Positions 45,549 to 54,495 of a DNA stretch of 64,000 bases are shown piece after piece (positions within the stretch are counted from its first letter, which is position 1; every line of letters begins with the position of its first letter). This stretch comes from Bacteroidia bacterium (lineage in GTDB: Bacteria; Bacteroidota; Bacteroidia; Flavobacteriales; Flavobacteriaceae): positions 1-64,000 of the forward strand of contig JAUIBP010000008.1 of the NCBI GenBank assembly GCA_030427735.1, read 5' to 3'. Under the pieces are notes generated by a model that was not told where the DNA came from, searched no databases, and saw nothing but the letters and a program-made list of their open reading frames with translations. The position numbers and the translations under genes were made by a program.

Positions 45549-45593
45549 TACGTAAAAATATACGTATAAATTAAGTATTAATACTTAATTTTA
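45549..45593 (+). promoter_or_regulatory. narK regulatory region: TACGTA element, long palindrome and -7 box
   Basis: TACGTA-N6-TACGTA occupies 45549-45566. A perfect 24-bp palindrome spans 45568-45591 (core TAAGTATTAATACTTA at 45572-45587, identical to the nirB site). TAATTTTA (45586-45593) would be the -7 box, starting at the last two bases of the core exactly as at nirB. The two elements are centred 22 bp apart. Confidence 0.65.
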
Positions 45594-45619
45594 TATCGTT
45601 AACGTAAAACTCAACGATT

Positions 45620-47035
45620 ATGATTACTGCAAAAGCTACTAAATTAGATCTTTTAAATTTTAAAAGTCTACCTACACGTACATTTTGGATTACAGCAATA
45701 GCTTTTTTTCTTTGTTTTTTTTCCTGGTTTGGTATCGTACCATTTATGCCAGATGTAGTAAAGGATTTAGGGTTAACACCTTCTCAAAAATGGAATTCAA
45801 TTATACTAGCCGTTTCAGGAACTGTATTTGCCAGATTATTAATAGGTAAGTTATGCGATAAATACGGGCCGCGTTTATGTTATACCTGGTTATTAGTAAT
45901 AGGAGCAATACCTGTAATTTTACTAGGCTTTGTACAGACACCGTTACAATTTATGGTGTGTCGGTTTTTTATTGGTTTTATAGGAGCTTCGTTTGTGATT
46001 ACACAATATCATACCTCTATTATGTTTGCGCCTAATATAGTAGGTACAGCCAACGCGACGTCTGCGGGTTGGGGTAATTTAGGAGGAGGCGCCAACAGAT
46101 TGGGTATGCCTTTAATTGCAGCTGCGGTAGTAGCTTTTGGTGTCGCAGAGTCGGAAGCTTGGCGTTATGCTATGGTAATAGCAGGTGTTGTGTGTTTTTT
46201 AATGGGGTTAGTCTATTACAACTTTACACAAGATACTTTAGATGGTAATTTTAAGGAGTTAAAGGCTGCAGGTAAATTACCGAAAACTAAAAAAGATGAG
46301 GTTGGCTTTTTGGAGGCTGTTAAAGATTACCGAGTATGGATTTTATTTTTTGTATACGCAGCTTGTTTCGGAATCGAATTAACAGTTTACGGCACAATGG
46401 ATGATTATTTACAGAATACATTCAAATTGGAGCGTGTTACGGCGGGGAATATAGTATTGTCTTTTGCGCTTATGAACATTTTTGCTAGAACTCTAGGCGG
46501 ATTCTGTGGCGATAAATTCGGAAAATTAAAAGGTTTAAGAGGTCGTGTTTTATTCTTATCGGTAATACTAGCGGTAGAGGGTATTATGCTGTCTATATTT
46601 TCTACAGCAACAGGACTGGTTTTTGGTATTGTGTTTTTAATTTTATTCAGTTTATCGGTTCAAATGGCAGAAGGTGCAACATTCTCTGTAGTTCCTTTTG
46701 TTAATAAAAAGGCCATAGGTTCTATATCAGGAATCGTTGGTGCAGGAGGTAACGTTGGTGCTTTTTTAGCAGCTTTACTTTTAAAATCCAAATCGGCAGT
46801 TGCCGAAAAAGCAGCTATTGTAGCCACCGAAGGATTGGGGCAAGAAGCTATAAAAGCCGCGCAGTCCGCAGCATCATCAGCTGCAGTTTCTAGCGGCTAT
46901 TTAATAATTGGCTTTTTTGTGTTAATTATGGCTGTTGGTACTTTGGCTATTAAATTTAAAACTGCTGAAGATAAAGTTAAAGCGCCAGAGTACGATAGAG
47001 AAATAGATGCGCAATTGGCAAGTCAATCTGCTTAA
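45620..47035 (+). CDS. narK: NarK-type nitrate/nitrite MFS transporter
   Basis: A 471-aa major-facilitator protein with about 12 helices. NarK-family features are SWFGIVPFMPDVVKDLGLTPSQ, the RFFIGFIGASFV and GWGNLGGGANR glycine-rich nitrate signature in helix 5, and the second signature GIVGAGGNVGAF in helix 11. It imports nitrate (or exchanges nitrite) for the cytoplasmic reductases. An Ala-rich insert lies near residue 420. The gene has its own regulated promoter. Confidence 0.92.
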   Translation: MITAKATKLDLLNFKSLPTRTFWITAIAFFLCFFSWFGIVPFMPDVVKDLGLTPSQKWNSIILAVSGTVFARLLIGKLCDKYGPRLCYTWLLVIGAIPVILLGFVQTPLQFMVCRFFIGFIGASFVITQYHTSIMFAPNIVGTANATSAGWGNLGGGANRLGMPLIAAAVVAFGVAESEAWRYAMVIAGVVCFLMGLVYYNFTQDTLDGNFKELKAAGKLPKTKKDEVGFLEAVKDYRVWILFFVYAACFGIELTVYGTMDDYLQNTFKLERVTAGNIVLSFALMNIFARTLGGFCGDKFGKLKGLRGRVLFLSVILAVEGIMLSIFSTATGLVFGIVFLILFSLSVQMAEGATFSVVPFVNKKAIGSISGIVGAGGNVGAFLAALLLKSKSAVAEKAAIVATEGLGQEAIKAAQSAASSAAVSSGYLIIGFFVLIMAVGTLAIKFKTAEDKVKAPEYDREIDAQLASQSA

Positions 47036-47052
47036 TCTATATATGTAAAGTT

Positions 47053-47079
47053 TGTATGTATTTGTATAAATTACATACA
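47053..47079. promoter_or_regulatory. inverted repeat before the nitrate reductase gene
   Basis: TGTATGTA (47053-47060) and TACATACA (47072-47079) are perfect 8-bp arms separated by 11 nt. They lie 35 nt before the nitrate reductase start. The motif differs from those at nirB and narK; it could be an operator or an mRNA hairpin. Confidence 0.45.
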
Positions 47080-47113
47080 TTTATAAGAAACGAAAAAATG
47101 TGTTTAAATACAT

Positions 47114-50100
47114 ATGATGCCTCAAAAAGAAATTAAAACAACATGTTCGTACTGCGGTGTAGGCTGTGGTATTATCGTGAAAAAAGACGAAAGCAACAAG
47201 GTTTATGTAGAAGGCGATACAGACCATCCCGTAAACCGAGGCATGTTATGCTCTAAGGGCATGAATTTACATTACGTTGCCAACGATGTTTCCGATAGGC
47301 TATTATATCCTAATATGCGGTGGAGTAAATCGCATCCGTTAGAGCGTGTGTCTTGGGATACCGCGTTAGAACGGGCAGCGAAAGTATTTAAATCTATCAT
47401 ACAAAAACACGGGCCCGACAGTGTCGGTTTTTATGTGTCTGGACAATGTTTAACCGAAGAGTATTACATTGCTAACAAATTAACCAAAGGGTTTTTGGGT
47501 ACCAATAATATCGATACCAATTCGAGGTTATGTATGAGCTCGGCAGTTGTAGGCTATAAAAAGACTTTTGGAGAAGATTCTGTGCCTATTGCTTACGACG
47601 ATATAGAACTAGCCGATTGTTTTTTAATTGCAGGTGCAAATCCAGCTTGGTGTCATCCTATCCTGTTTAGACGAATAGAGCAGCACAAAGAAAAACACCC
47701 AAATGTTAAGATATTGGTGGTAGATCCACGAAAAACAGATTCTGCAAATTTTGCCGATTTACATCTTCAAATCTTACCAGGAACAGATGTAGTGCTCTAC
47801 AACGCTATTGGTAGACGTTTAATAGATCGCGGATTAATCGATAAACCTTTCATCAAATCCAATACAGAGAATTACGAAAAATATAAAAAACAGGTGCAGT
47901 CTACGTCTTTAAAAGAGGCTGCTAAAATCTGTGGTATCACGATAGACGATATTAAAAAGGCAGCACAAATTATTGGGCAATCCAAAGCTTTTATTAGCAT
48001 GTGGGCAATGGGTTTAAACCAGAGTGCTATAGGGGTTAATAAAAATTATGCCTTATTAAATTTATCGCTAATTACCGGGCAAGTAGGCAAGCCAGGCTCG
48101 GGGCCGTTTTCTTTAACTGGTCAACCTAATGCTATGGGTGGTCGCGAAGTTGGAGGTATGGCAAATTTGCTAGCAGTCCACAAAGATTTGTTTAATGAAA
48201 CTCACAGACAAGAGGTTGCCGATTTTTGGAAAGTTGATAAAATATCGGATAAAGCAGGGTACACTGCCACCGAAATGTTTGATGCTCTAGAATCTGGAAA
48301 GATGAAAGCCGTTTGGATTGTTTGTACCAACCCGATGGTAAGTATGCCTAATGCCAATCGGGTGGAGCAGGCTCTTAAAAATGCAAAGTTTGTGGTAGTA
48401 CAAGATATTTCTAATCGATCGGATACTTTAGAGCATGCCGATTTGGTATTGCCAGCAGCAGCTTGGTTAGAAAAGGAAGGTACCATGACCAATTCGGAGC
48501 GTCGCATATCGTATTTACCAAAAGCGATAGAAGCACCTGGTGAAGCTAGAGCCGATGTCGATATTTTGTGTGATTTCGCTCAAAAAATGGGATTTGAAGG
48601 TTTCAATTATAATTCTATTTCCGAAATTTATCAGGAGTATTCAGAAATGACCAAAGGCACAAATGTAGATGTGTCGTCGTTAAATTACGACAGGTTAAAA
48701 ACCGAAGGCACTTTTCAATGGCCAGTAACAGAAAATAATAAGGCAGGGACAGCACGGTTGTTTCAAGATAAAAAGTTTTATACACCGTCGCAAAAGGCCG
48801 TATTTAATATCCCGAGTTTCATTAAAAATGTGTCGGACGAACCTAACGCCGACTATCCCTTAATATTAACTACGGGGCGGGTGCGAGATCAATGGCACAC
48901 CATGACGAAAACAGGAAAAGTATCGCGGTTAAAAACGCATTATGCATCGCCTGTTTTAGAAATAAGTCCGGTAGATGCCTTTATACATAAAATAAAAGAT
49001 GGAGACGTTGCAGAAGTCACCAGTGCCAATGGTATTGTACGTGTACGAGCCAAGGTAACCGATAGCGTTAAAAACGGAGTGGTATTTTTACCTATGCATT
49101 GGGGAAAACAATTGCAAAGCGACTTAAACCGAGCTAATAATTTAACACACACTATTGTAGATCCAGTGTCTAAAGAGCCAGATTTTAAATATACTCGGGT
49201 TTCGGTTGCGAAATACAAAAAAGAAAAAGAAAAAATTATTGTAGTTGGTGCTGGTGCGGCAGCTTTCCGTTTTATTCAAAATTATAGAGAACACAGCGAG
49301 ACAGACGAAATTGTGGTTTTTTCTAAAGAAAACAATCCGTTTTACAATCGGGTGTTGCTTCCTGAGTATGTTACCGAAGAATTAACTTGGGAACAGCTTC
49401 TAAAAATTAAAGAAAAAGAATTGGCTAAATTAAAAATCAGTTTATTGGCCGATACTTATATAGTTGAAATAGATCGGGAAAACCGATTGGCAACTGATAA
49501 CCATGGTAATGCACACTATTACGATAAATTAATTTTAGCCACGGGCAGTCGGGCTTTTGTTCCCAACGATGTTCAATTAGATTTACCAGGACGGTTTACA
49601 CTACGATCTAAGCAAGATGCCGATCGATTTAAATCGTATTTGGATGGGACCAATCTTAAAGCCCAAGACCAGCATGTTACTATAGTAGGTGGAGGGCTTT
49701 TAGGATTGGAATTGGCTGCAGCTTTAAAACATAGAAATGTAAATACAACCATTATTCAGCGTGCTTCAAATTTAATGGAGCGTCAGTTAGATAGCATTTC
49801 AAGTAAATTGTTGGCGAGACATGTGCAGGAATTGGGCATTCAAATTTATTTTTCTAACGAAGTAAGCACAGTGTTCGATGCCGATGAAAAGCACACGCTA
49901 AGCATTACTTTAAAAAGTGGAAAAACCTTTAAATCTAACGCTATTGTTTATGCCATTGGTACACGACCAAATATAGAAATTGCTAAATCTAGTGGTATAG
50001 TTTGCGGCCGAGGTATTAAGGTTAACCATCATTTACAGTCTTCAGACCCTAATGTGTTTGCTATTGGCGAGATAGCAGAGTTTAATAATAACCTTTTAGG

Positions 50101-50638
50101 GATTACTTCTGCAGCCGAAGAACAAGCCGCCATTTTAGCAAACTTTTTAGCAGGAGATATTAGTAGTGTGTATAAAGGTTCTGTTGCGATGAATATTTTA
50201 AAGTTCAGCGATTTAGATTTATGTAGTTTAGGAAATATTACTGTTCCTGATAACGATGCTAGCTACGAAGAAATTATTTTTATGGACATGACTAAGCGAT
50301 ACTATAAAAAGTGTATCGTAAAAGACGATTTGTTGGTAGGAGCGGTTTTAATGGGCGATAAAAATGAGTTTGCAGAATTTAAAACACTCATCGAAAGTAA
50401 GGTGGAATTGTCCGATAAACGCGATAAACTGCTGCGTGGAGCGTCTAACGATAAGCCTGTAATTGGTAAACTTGTGTGTTCTTGTAGCCAAGTAGGCGAG
50501 GGTAATATTAATGAAGCCATTACTAACGGATGTACAAATTTTACCGAATTGTGTAACCAAACGGGTGCAGGATTGGGTTGTGGAAGTTGTAAAACCGAAG
50601 TACGGGAAATATTGAATAATCATAAAGTTTTAGCCTGA
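47114..50638 (+). CDS. nasA: assimilatory nitrate reductase with fused FAD/NAD and BFD modules
   Basis: An 1174-aa multidomain enzyme. Residues 1-about 700 are a NapA/NasA-type molybdopterin oxidoreductase: a [4Fe-4S] motif CSYCGVGCG ... MLCSKGM, the Mo-ligand Cys in SRLCMSSAV, and the guanine-dinucleotide domain around LTTGRVRDQWHT. From about residue 709 there is an FAD/NAD oxidoreductase (VVGAGAAAFRF, VGGGLLGLELA) like the NirB front half. From about 1118 there is a BFD [2Fe-2S] module (CSCSQVGEG ... GCGSCKTEV). The chain thus carries its own route from NADH to molybdenum. The TGATG overlap couples it to the next gene. Confidence 0.92.
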   Translation: MMPQKEIKTTCSYCGVGCGIIVKKDESNKVYVEGDTDHPVNRGMLCSKGMNLHYVANDVSDRLLYPNMRWSKSHPLERVSWDTALERAAKVFKSIIQKHGPDSVGFYVSGQCLTEEYYIANKLTKGFLGTNNIDTNSRLCMSSAVVGYKKTFGEDSVPIAYDDIELADCFLIAGANPAWCHPILFRRIEQHKEKHPNVKILVVDPRKTDSANFADLHLQILPGTDVVLYNAIGRRLIDRGLIDKPFIKSNTENYEKYKKQVQSTSLKEAAKICGITIDDIKKAAQIIGQSKAFISMWAMGLNQSAIGVNKNYALLNLSLITGQVGKPGSGPFSLTGQPNAMGGREVGGMANLLAVHKDLFNETHRQEVADFWKVDKISDKAGYTATEMFDALESGKMKAVWIVCTNPMVSMPNANRVEQALKNAKFVVVQDISNRSDTLEHADLVLPAAAWLEKEGTMTNSERRISYLPKAIEAPGEARADVDILCDFAQKMGFEGFNYNSISEIYQEYSEMTKGTNVDVSSLNYDRLKTEGTFQWPVTENNKAGTARLFQDKKFYTPSQKAVFNIPSFIKNVSDEPNADYPLILTTGRVRDQWHTMTKTGKVSRLKTHYASPVLEISPVDAFIHKIKDGDVAEVTSANGIVRVRAKVTDSVKNGVVFLPMHWGKQLQSDLNRANNLTHTIVDPVSKEPDFKYTRVSVAKYKKEKEKIIVVGAGAAAFRFIQNYREHSETDEIVVFSKENNPFYNRVLLPEYVTEELTWEQLLKIKEKELAKLKISLLADTYIVEIDRENRLATDNHGNAHYYDKLILATGSRAFVPNDVQLDLPGRFTLRSKQDADRFKSYLDGTNLKAQDQHVTIVGGGLLGLELAAALKHRNVNTTIIQRASNLMERQLDSISSKLLARHVQELGIQIYFSNEVSTVFDADEKHTLSITLKSGKTFKSNAIVYAIGTRPNIEIAKSSGIVCGRGIKVNHHLQSSDPNVFAIGEIAEFNNNLLGITSAAEEQAAILANFLAGDISSVYKGSVAMNILKFSDLDLCSLGNITVPDNDASYEEIIFMDMTKRYYKKCIVKDDLLVGAVLMGDKNEFAEFKTLIESKVELSDKRDKLLRGASNDKPVIGKLVCSCSQVGEGNINEAITNGCTNFTELCNQTGAGLGCGSCKTEVREILNNHKVLA

Positions 50639-52083
50639 TGCAAAAATTGTCGAGATTAATAATTAAAGGCGGTGTTTTATCTCCAGGAGAGTTAAAATCT
50701 ATTTGTTTAACTGCCGAAAGTTTGGGCTTAGATGCTATTTCTTTTGGATCGCGACAAGATATTTTGTTTCCAGAAGCAGTGCATTCCGAAGCCTTAGAGA
50801 AACTGGAAGATGTACAAATTATCCCGTTGCATGAAGAGGGCTCAGAAAATATTGTTTCTTCCTATGTTAGTGCAGGTATTTTTTCGAATACATCTTGGTT
50901 AACAGGCGAAAAGTATTTGTATGTTTTAGAACAGTTTAGAGCCGATACCCGCCTAAAAATTAATATTACCGATCCTAAACAACGCTTGGTGCCATTGTTT
51001 ACGGGACATCTTAATTTTATTGCATCGGAGCATGAAGATTATTGGTATTTGTATGTGCGATTACCAGAGTGGGAACAAACCGAAATGTACCCGGCTTTAA
51101 TTTACAGTTGGGACATGGCCAAAATAGAAGCCACTATAGAAAACTTGCTGCAAGAAGAGCCCGAAACGGTAGAAATGATTTTTAATTTGGTTAACGATAC
51201 CATCGATGCCAATAACAGAACAATAGACGAGCCGTTGCAAGTACCGTTTTATCCTTTTCCGTATTACGAAGGAATGAATCGTATTGGAAACGATAAATAT
51301 TGGTTGGGCCTGTATTGGCGAAATAATAAATACGATTTAAAATTTTTAAAAGCCATGTGCGATTTATGCTCCGATTGTAAAATCGGTAAAATATCAATCA
51401 CACCATGGAAATCGTTTATTATTAAAGATATTCCTAATGAAACCAAATTGGTATGGGAAAAATTTTTAGGTAAGTTTGGTATTAACGTCCGTCATTCTAT
51501 GTTAGAACTTAATTGGCATTTGCCAGTAGGAGATGAGGAAGCCTTGAAGCTAAAAAAATATTTAGTAACTAATTTCGACCAGAATGATATTAGTACCTAC
51601 GGACTTACTTTTGCGGTAACCAATTATACTCGAAAAGCCTATTATTTTACATCTATTGTGGTTGAAAAAAATACGCAGCCTAAAGGAATCTCCGATTTTA
51701 AAATACGAGACACATATAATTTGTTGTATGCTAAAAATTTCGATCCAAACACAAGGGAGTACATTACCCATGTACAAGATGTAGATCAGGTAGAATTACC
51801 TGGATTGCTTATGGAATTGAGTCAGTTGTATTTTGAACAATTAGGTAACGAAACCGATGGAGATACCTTATTAAAAGAAGAAGACGAAGTTGTGCAATAC
51901 GAAGTGTTTCAGTGCCAAGATTGTTTAACCGTTTACAATGAAGCTTACGGCGATACTACACAAAATATAGCGCCACATGTGGCTTTCGAGGATTTGCCGG
52001 AAAGCTACTGTTGTTCGCTTTGCGATGCACCTAAATCTAATTTTGTGAAGCGTAGTTTTACAAAGCACATAAACCAAGATTAA
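50638..52083 (+). CDS. cofactor-less sulfite/nitrite-reductase-fold protein with C-terminal rubredoxin
   Basis: A 481-aa protein translationally coupled to the nitrate reductase. The N-terminal part reads like a NIR/SIR ferredoxin-like half domain (KGGVLSPGELKSICLTAESLGLDAIS, SRQDILF). A region corresponding to the siroheme domain follows but lacks its cluster cysteines. A second half domain comes near residue 255 (KIGKISITPWKSFII). The end is a rubredoxin with C426xxC429 and C459xxC462. The rubredoxin suggests an electron carrier for the nitrate reductase. Domain assignment of the middle part is by eye. Confidence 0.7.
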   Translation: MQKLSRLIIKGGVLSPGELKSICLTAESLGLDAISFGSRQDILFPEAVHSEALEKLEDVQIIPLHEEGSENIVSSYVSAGIFSNTSWLTGEKYLYVLEQFRADTRLKINITDPKQRLVPLFTGHLNFIASEHEDYWYLYVRLPEWEQTEMYPALIYSWDMAKIEATIENLLQEEPETVEMIFNLVNDTIDANNRTIDEPLQVPFYPFPYYEGMNRIGNDKYWLGLYWRNNKYDLKFLKAMCDLCSDCKIGKISITPWKSFIIKDIPNETKLVWEKFLGKFGINVRHSMLELNWHLPVGDEEALKLKKYLVTNFDQNDISTYGLTFAVTNYTRKAYYFTSIVVEKNTQPKGISDFKIRDTYNLLYAKNFDPNTREYITHVQDVDQVELPGLLMELSQLYFEQLGNETDGDTLLKEEDEVVQYEVFQCQDCLTVYNEAYGDTTQNIAPHVAFEDLPESYCCSLCDAPKSNFVKRSFTKHINQD

Positions 52084-53087
52084 CCACCAATAGTAATCAT
52101 GCTGCGATTGTTGGTATGAAATTCTGGTTTGTTTAGTGTTTCAAAATCCTTCATGCCAGCTCGCACAGCATGTTTTTTCTTAATTAAATTTCCTATTAAC
52201 GGTTCTATATTTTTACCAGCTCTGTAGGGTTGTAATAAAGCTGTTTCTGTATTCGAAAATAGGCAGTTTTTAATGTTGCCATTTGCGGTTAACCTAATGC
52301 GATTACAACTATCGCAAAACGGATTACTAACCGAACTAATAATGCCAAAATTACCTTTAAACCCTTGTATTTGATAATTTCTAGCTGTAAAATTCTTCTC
52401 GTTTTTAAGTGGAATAGTGTTTTGGTAACCAAAATATGTTTCGACTTTTTGTAATATTTCGGCTTGGGTTACCAATTTATCTTTATTCCAATTATTACCA
52501 TCAAACGGCATAAATTCTATAAAACGAACACTAATGTTTAGGTGCTTGGTGAAGTTGATGAAATCTATTATTTCATCATCGTTAAAATCCTTCAGTAAAA
52601 CCACATTTAATTTTACACGAAAGCCTTCTTCAAGTAAACGAATAATATTGTTGTAAGCTTTTTTAAACTGATTTCTTCTGGTGATGTATGTAAATTTATC
52701 TGCATTCAAACTATCTAAACTTACATTAATATCGTTTAAGCCATAAGTTTTGAAATCATTAATAAAGCGATCGACTAAAACTGCGTTTGTAGTAATTGAC
52801 AACGTGGTGTTTAACGTAGATAGTTGTTTTAAAATGGAAGAGAAATCTTTTCTAACTAAAGGCTCGCCACCGGTTAATCGTATTTTTGTAACGCCATGCT
52901 TTACAAAGATTGAAGCTATTTCAAAAATTTCATCAGTCGTCATTAATTCCGATTTTGGACTTAAAGGCACCCCATTTTCGGGCATACAATAAGTGCAACG
53001 CAGATTACATTTTTCGGTTAATGAAATGCGTAAATACGAATGTGTTCGTCCAAAACTATCGGTTAATATGTTGTTGTTTGTAGTCAT
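52080..53087 (-). CDS. moaA: GTP 3',8-cyclase MoaA
   Basis: A radical-SAM enzyme that starts molybdopterin synthesis from GTP. The 335-aa chain has the N-terminal cluster motif CNLRCTYCMPENG, the C-terminal second cluster region FCDSCNRIRLTANG ... CLF, and the essential terminal Gly-Gly (ITIGG). It is the last gene of the cofactor operon. Its stop codon overlaps the stop of the convergent rubredoxin gene by 4 nt. Confidence 0.96.
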   Translation of the reverse strand: MTTNNNILTDSFGRTHSYLRISLTEKCNLRCTYCMPENGVPLSPKSELMTTDEIFEIASIFVKHGVTKIRLTGGEPLVRKDFSSILKQLSTLNTTLSITTNAVLVDRFINDFKTYGLNDINVSLDSLNADKFTYITRRNQFKKAYNNIIRLLEEGFRVKLNVVLLKDFNDDEIIDFINFTKHLNISVRFIEFMPFDGNNWNKDKLVTQAEILQKVETYFGYQNTIPLKNEKNFTARNYQIQGFKGNFGIISSVSNPFCDSCNRIRLTANGNIKNCLFSNTETALLQPYRAGKNIEPLIGNLIKKKHAVRAGMKDFETLNKPEFHTNNRSMITIGG

Positions 53088-53992
53088 TAATGCTGTTGTC
53101 CTCGTAAAATTTTAAAAATATGAAGCACGTGCGGAAAAACGGCATCCATAGATTCTTTAGCGCCATTAGTAGAGCCTGGTAAGGCCAAGATTAAGCAGTT
53201 GCCAATAGTACCGGCAACGCTACGCGAAAGCATGGCATATGGCATTCTATCTTGACCGTAACTTCTAATGGCTTCTTCAATTCCTGGAATGCGTCGTTCT
53301 AAAATAGGTTCTAGAGCTTCTGGCGTTACATCGCGAAACGAGAGTCCTGTGCCTCCTGTAAAAATGACTAAATTATTGGTTTCGCTTAATGTAATTGCTC
53401 TTTCGCGGATGCTGTCAATTTCATCGGGAATGATGCTGTATTGGTTTATTTTAACAGCATTGGCTTCTAATTTTTCGATAATCGCTTTGCCTGCAAAATC
53501 TTCTTTTTTGCCAGCAGAAATAGAATCAGAACACACCACTACACTGGCGTTAAGGTTAGAAATCCCTTTGGTTTTAAAACTGCTTTTTCCGCCATGTTTT
53601 TCTATTAATTTTATCGTGCCAATCTCTATGTTCTTGTCTATAGGTTTTAACATGTCGTACATGGTTAAAGCCACAACCGAAGCGCCGTGCATGGCTTCGA
53701 CTTCAACACCTGTTTTGTAAATGGTTTTCACGTTAAAAATAATAGTGATGGTTAAATCGTCTATACGATATTCAACCGAAGTAAACTCAATAGGTAAGGG
53801 GTGGCAATCTGGGATAACGGTATGCGTGTTTTTTACGGCAAAAAGCCCAGCGGTTTTAGCCATCTCGAACACGTTACCTTTAGGAACGCTATTGTTTTTA
53901 AGCGCTAAAATAGTTTCTGGTTTACTAACGTTTACCGTTGCTGTTGCTGTTGCCTTGCGTAAGGTTTTTATTTTGTGGGTAATGTCTACCAT
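53087..53992 (-). CDS. moaCB: MoaC-MoaB fusion, molybdopterin synthesis
   Basis: One 301-aa chain. MoaC (about residues 1-145: DITHKIKTLRKATA, KTGVEVEAMHGASVVALTMYDMLK) forms cyclic pyranopterin monophosphate. MoaB/Mog-like (about 150-300: VVCSDSISAGKKEDFAGK, FTGGTGLSFRDVTPEAL, LALPGSTNGAKESM) adenylylates molybdopterin. I set the start at the ATG at 53992 (MVDITHK), 1 nt after the moaE stop. The longer frame from TTG at 54049 would overlap moaE and adds residues foreign to MoaC. It abuts moaA with a 1-nt overlap. Confidence 0.93.
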   Translation of the reverse strand: MVDITHKIKTLRKATATATVNVSKPETILALKNNSVPKGNVFEMAKTAGLFAVKNTHTVIPDCHPLPIEFTSVEYRIDDLTITIIFNVKTIYKTGVEVEAMHGASVVALTMYDMLKPIDKNIEIGTIKLIEKHGGKSSFKTKGISNLNASVVVCSDSISAGKKEDFAGKAIIEKLEANAVKINQYSIIPDEIDSIRERAITLSETNNLVIFTGGTGLSFRDVTPEALEPILERRIPGIEEAIRSYGQDRMPYAMLSRSVAGTIGNCLILALPGSTNGAKESMDAVFPHVLHIFKILRGQQH

Positions 53993-53993
53993 G

Positions 53994-54431
53994 TTAGTTT
54001 GTGTTTGTTTTCCATTGGTGCGAGCTGTCTTCAAAAATCTCTTTACCAAAAATCGGAACTTTCTTTTTAATAATGTTTACCAAATATTCTGTAGCGGCAT
54101 AGAGCTCTTTACTGTGCTTTGCCGAAACGAATACAAAAAAACAAATGTCTCCTGCTTGTACCTTACCTAAACTGTGGTAAATGTGCATGCATGTTAAATC
54201 GAAGGTTTTAAAAGCTTTTTCCCTAATGGCTGCAATCTGCTCTAAGGCCATGTCTTCGTAAGCTGTAAATTCTATAGCCGCTACATTTTTGTGGTCTATT
54301 TCGTCTGCGCGTACCTGTCCTAAAAAAATATTATGTCCGCCAATGGTATGCTTGCTTTGGTGTTTAGCAATGGCATTGGCAATAAATTCTGGACTAATGG
54401 CTCCTTCAATAAATACACTTTGTTTTTTCAT
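53994..54431 (-). CDS. moaE: molybdopterin synthase catalytic subunit MoaE
   Basis: A 145-aa large subunit that transfers sulfur from MoaD to cyclic pyranopterin. Signatures are GGHNIFLGQVRAD, AIEFTAYEDMALEQI, HSLGKVQAGDICFFV and the C-terminal catalytic-lysine region VPIFGKEIF. It lies 64 nt after moaD with no terminator between them. Confidence 0.94.
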   Translation of the reverse strand: MKKQSVFIEGAISPEFIANAIAKHQSKHTIGGHNIFLGQVRADEIDHKNVAAIEFTAYEDMALEQIAAIREKAFKTFDLTCMHIYHSLGKVQAGDICFFVFVSAKHSKELYAATEYLVNIIKKKVPIFGKEIFEDSSHQWKTNTN

Positions 54432-54495
54432 AGGTTTTGATTTTTAACTGATTAATATTTTCTAACTAGCGCTTCCTTTTTAACAGAAACTATAT

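Noticed and set aside
53993-54049. N-terminal extension of MoaC from a TTG inside moaE
   Set aside because: The extension overlaps moaE and is unlike MoaC; the ATG 1 nt after the moaE stop is the expected start.
53268-54170. two 149-150-codon plus-strand frames over moaCB and moaE
   Set aside because: Both lie antisense to well-conserved cofactor genes and have no recognisable motifs.
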